From Geothermobacter sp964441925 (lineage in GTDB: Bacteria; Desulfobacterota; Desulfuromonadia; Desulfuromonadales; Geothermobacteraceae), in assembly GCA_964441925.1 (NCBI GenBank), contig CAYTVY010000001.1, positions 1-61,842 of the forward strand: DNA of 61,842 bases. Reading direction: 5' to 3'. The translations under genes were made by a program, and so were the position numbers. Positions 61,720 through 61,842 of this stretch are shown here, piece after piece. Every line of letters begins with the position of its first letter. The first letter of the stretch is position 1. The notes under the pieces were generated by a model that worked only from the letters and a program-made list of their open reading frames with translations, was not told where the DNA came from and did no database searches.

Positions 61720-61842
61720 TTACGGTTCGACCACACCCTTGGCGATGATGATGTTGGCGTAAAGCCGGGTATCCGTCGTCGCCACCACGCCGAAGGCGTT
61801 CCGTGCGCGCTCATAGAAGGCAAACCGCTCGACCCGCTCCAG
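61720..61842 (-). CDS. fucU: FucU/RbsD-type sugar mutarotase, C-terminal end
   Basis: The last 40 residues read ERFAFYERARNAFGVVATTD followed by RLYANIIIAKGVV and VEP. This pattern (ERFAFYERA...FAVVATxxxxLYANIIL.KGV) is the C-terminus of L-fucose mutarotase, whose tyrosine and asparagine sit in the active site. It interconverts L-fucose anomers for the dehydrogenase. The gene runs out of the window and lies 46 bases upstream of the dehydratase remnant. Confidence 0.8.
   Translation of the reverse strand: MERVERFAFYERARNAFGVVATTDTRLYANIIIAKGVVEP

Overview
This is a GC-rich window from a Gram-negative heterotroph. It contains four TonB-dependent outer-membrane receptors, Tat-exported proteins, an RND exporter and a FecR-type transducer. 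An aerobic proteobacterium, probably alphaproteobacterial, fits best, but there is no rRNA, tRNA or other phylogenetic marker, so this is an inference. Three runs of exactly 100 N (23960-24059, 51237-51336, 59355-59454) mark a scaffolded draft assembly or MAG. Nearly the whole window is catabolic and transport gene content. I see no phage, conjugation genes, CRISPR, origin or stable RNA gene.

Region A (1-11.6 kb, minus strand) holds two parallel modules. Each has a TonB receptor (3043-5325; 9078-11363), an HSL-family esterase and a short-chain dehydrogenase (SDR); two SnoaL-like proteins and an MFS carrier are added. The two receptors are close paralogues whose promoters share the same tandem palindromes, -35/-10 spacing and 5' hairpin. 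Two decayed SDR fragments lie in the gaps.

Region B (11.7-23.1 kb, plus strand) starts with a TetR regulator whose promoter abuts the second operator pair. It continues as one tight run: HyuA-type ATPase, zinc-ribbon gamma subunit, UroD-like protein, second HyuA, HyuB, acyl-CoA ligase, DUF35 protein and thiolase. This reads as ATP-dependent carboxylation of a ketone, CoA activation of the resulting beta-keto acid, and thiolysis, as in acetophenone catabolism. With the esterases and SDRs of region A it suggests an ester -> secondary alcohol -> ketone -> acyl-CoA route controlled by one TetR.

Region C (23.8-40.5 kb, minus strand) is a nine-gene operon: RND exporter, DUF1329, YCF48-like, DUF1302, second DUF1329, acyl-CoA dehydrogenase, SCP-x-type thiolase, acyl-CoA ligase and a saccharopine-dehydrogenase-like oxidoreductase. 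A large MalT/LAL-type LuxR regulator follows it. The operon looks like envelope handling plus beta-oxidation of a hydrophobic acid.

Region D (40.8-61.8 kb) is a 6-deoxyhexose (L-rhamnose/L-fucose) locus. On the plus strand are a lactonase, SDRs, an L-rhamnonate-dehydratase-like enolase, a diketo-acid hydrolase, two exported RidA-like proteins, a TonB receptor with an esterase, and a FadR-type GntR. FadR-like palindromes lie in the divergent promoter region and upstream of the GntR gene. On the minus strand are a FucU-type mutarotase (partial), an L-fuconate dehydratase that has lost its whole catalytic barrel, a 2-keto-3-deoxy-L-fuconate dehydrogenase, an aldo/keto reductase of the L-fucose dehydrogenase type, and a FecR/STN-receptor pair with no visible sigma factor.
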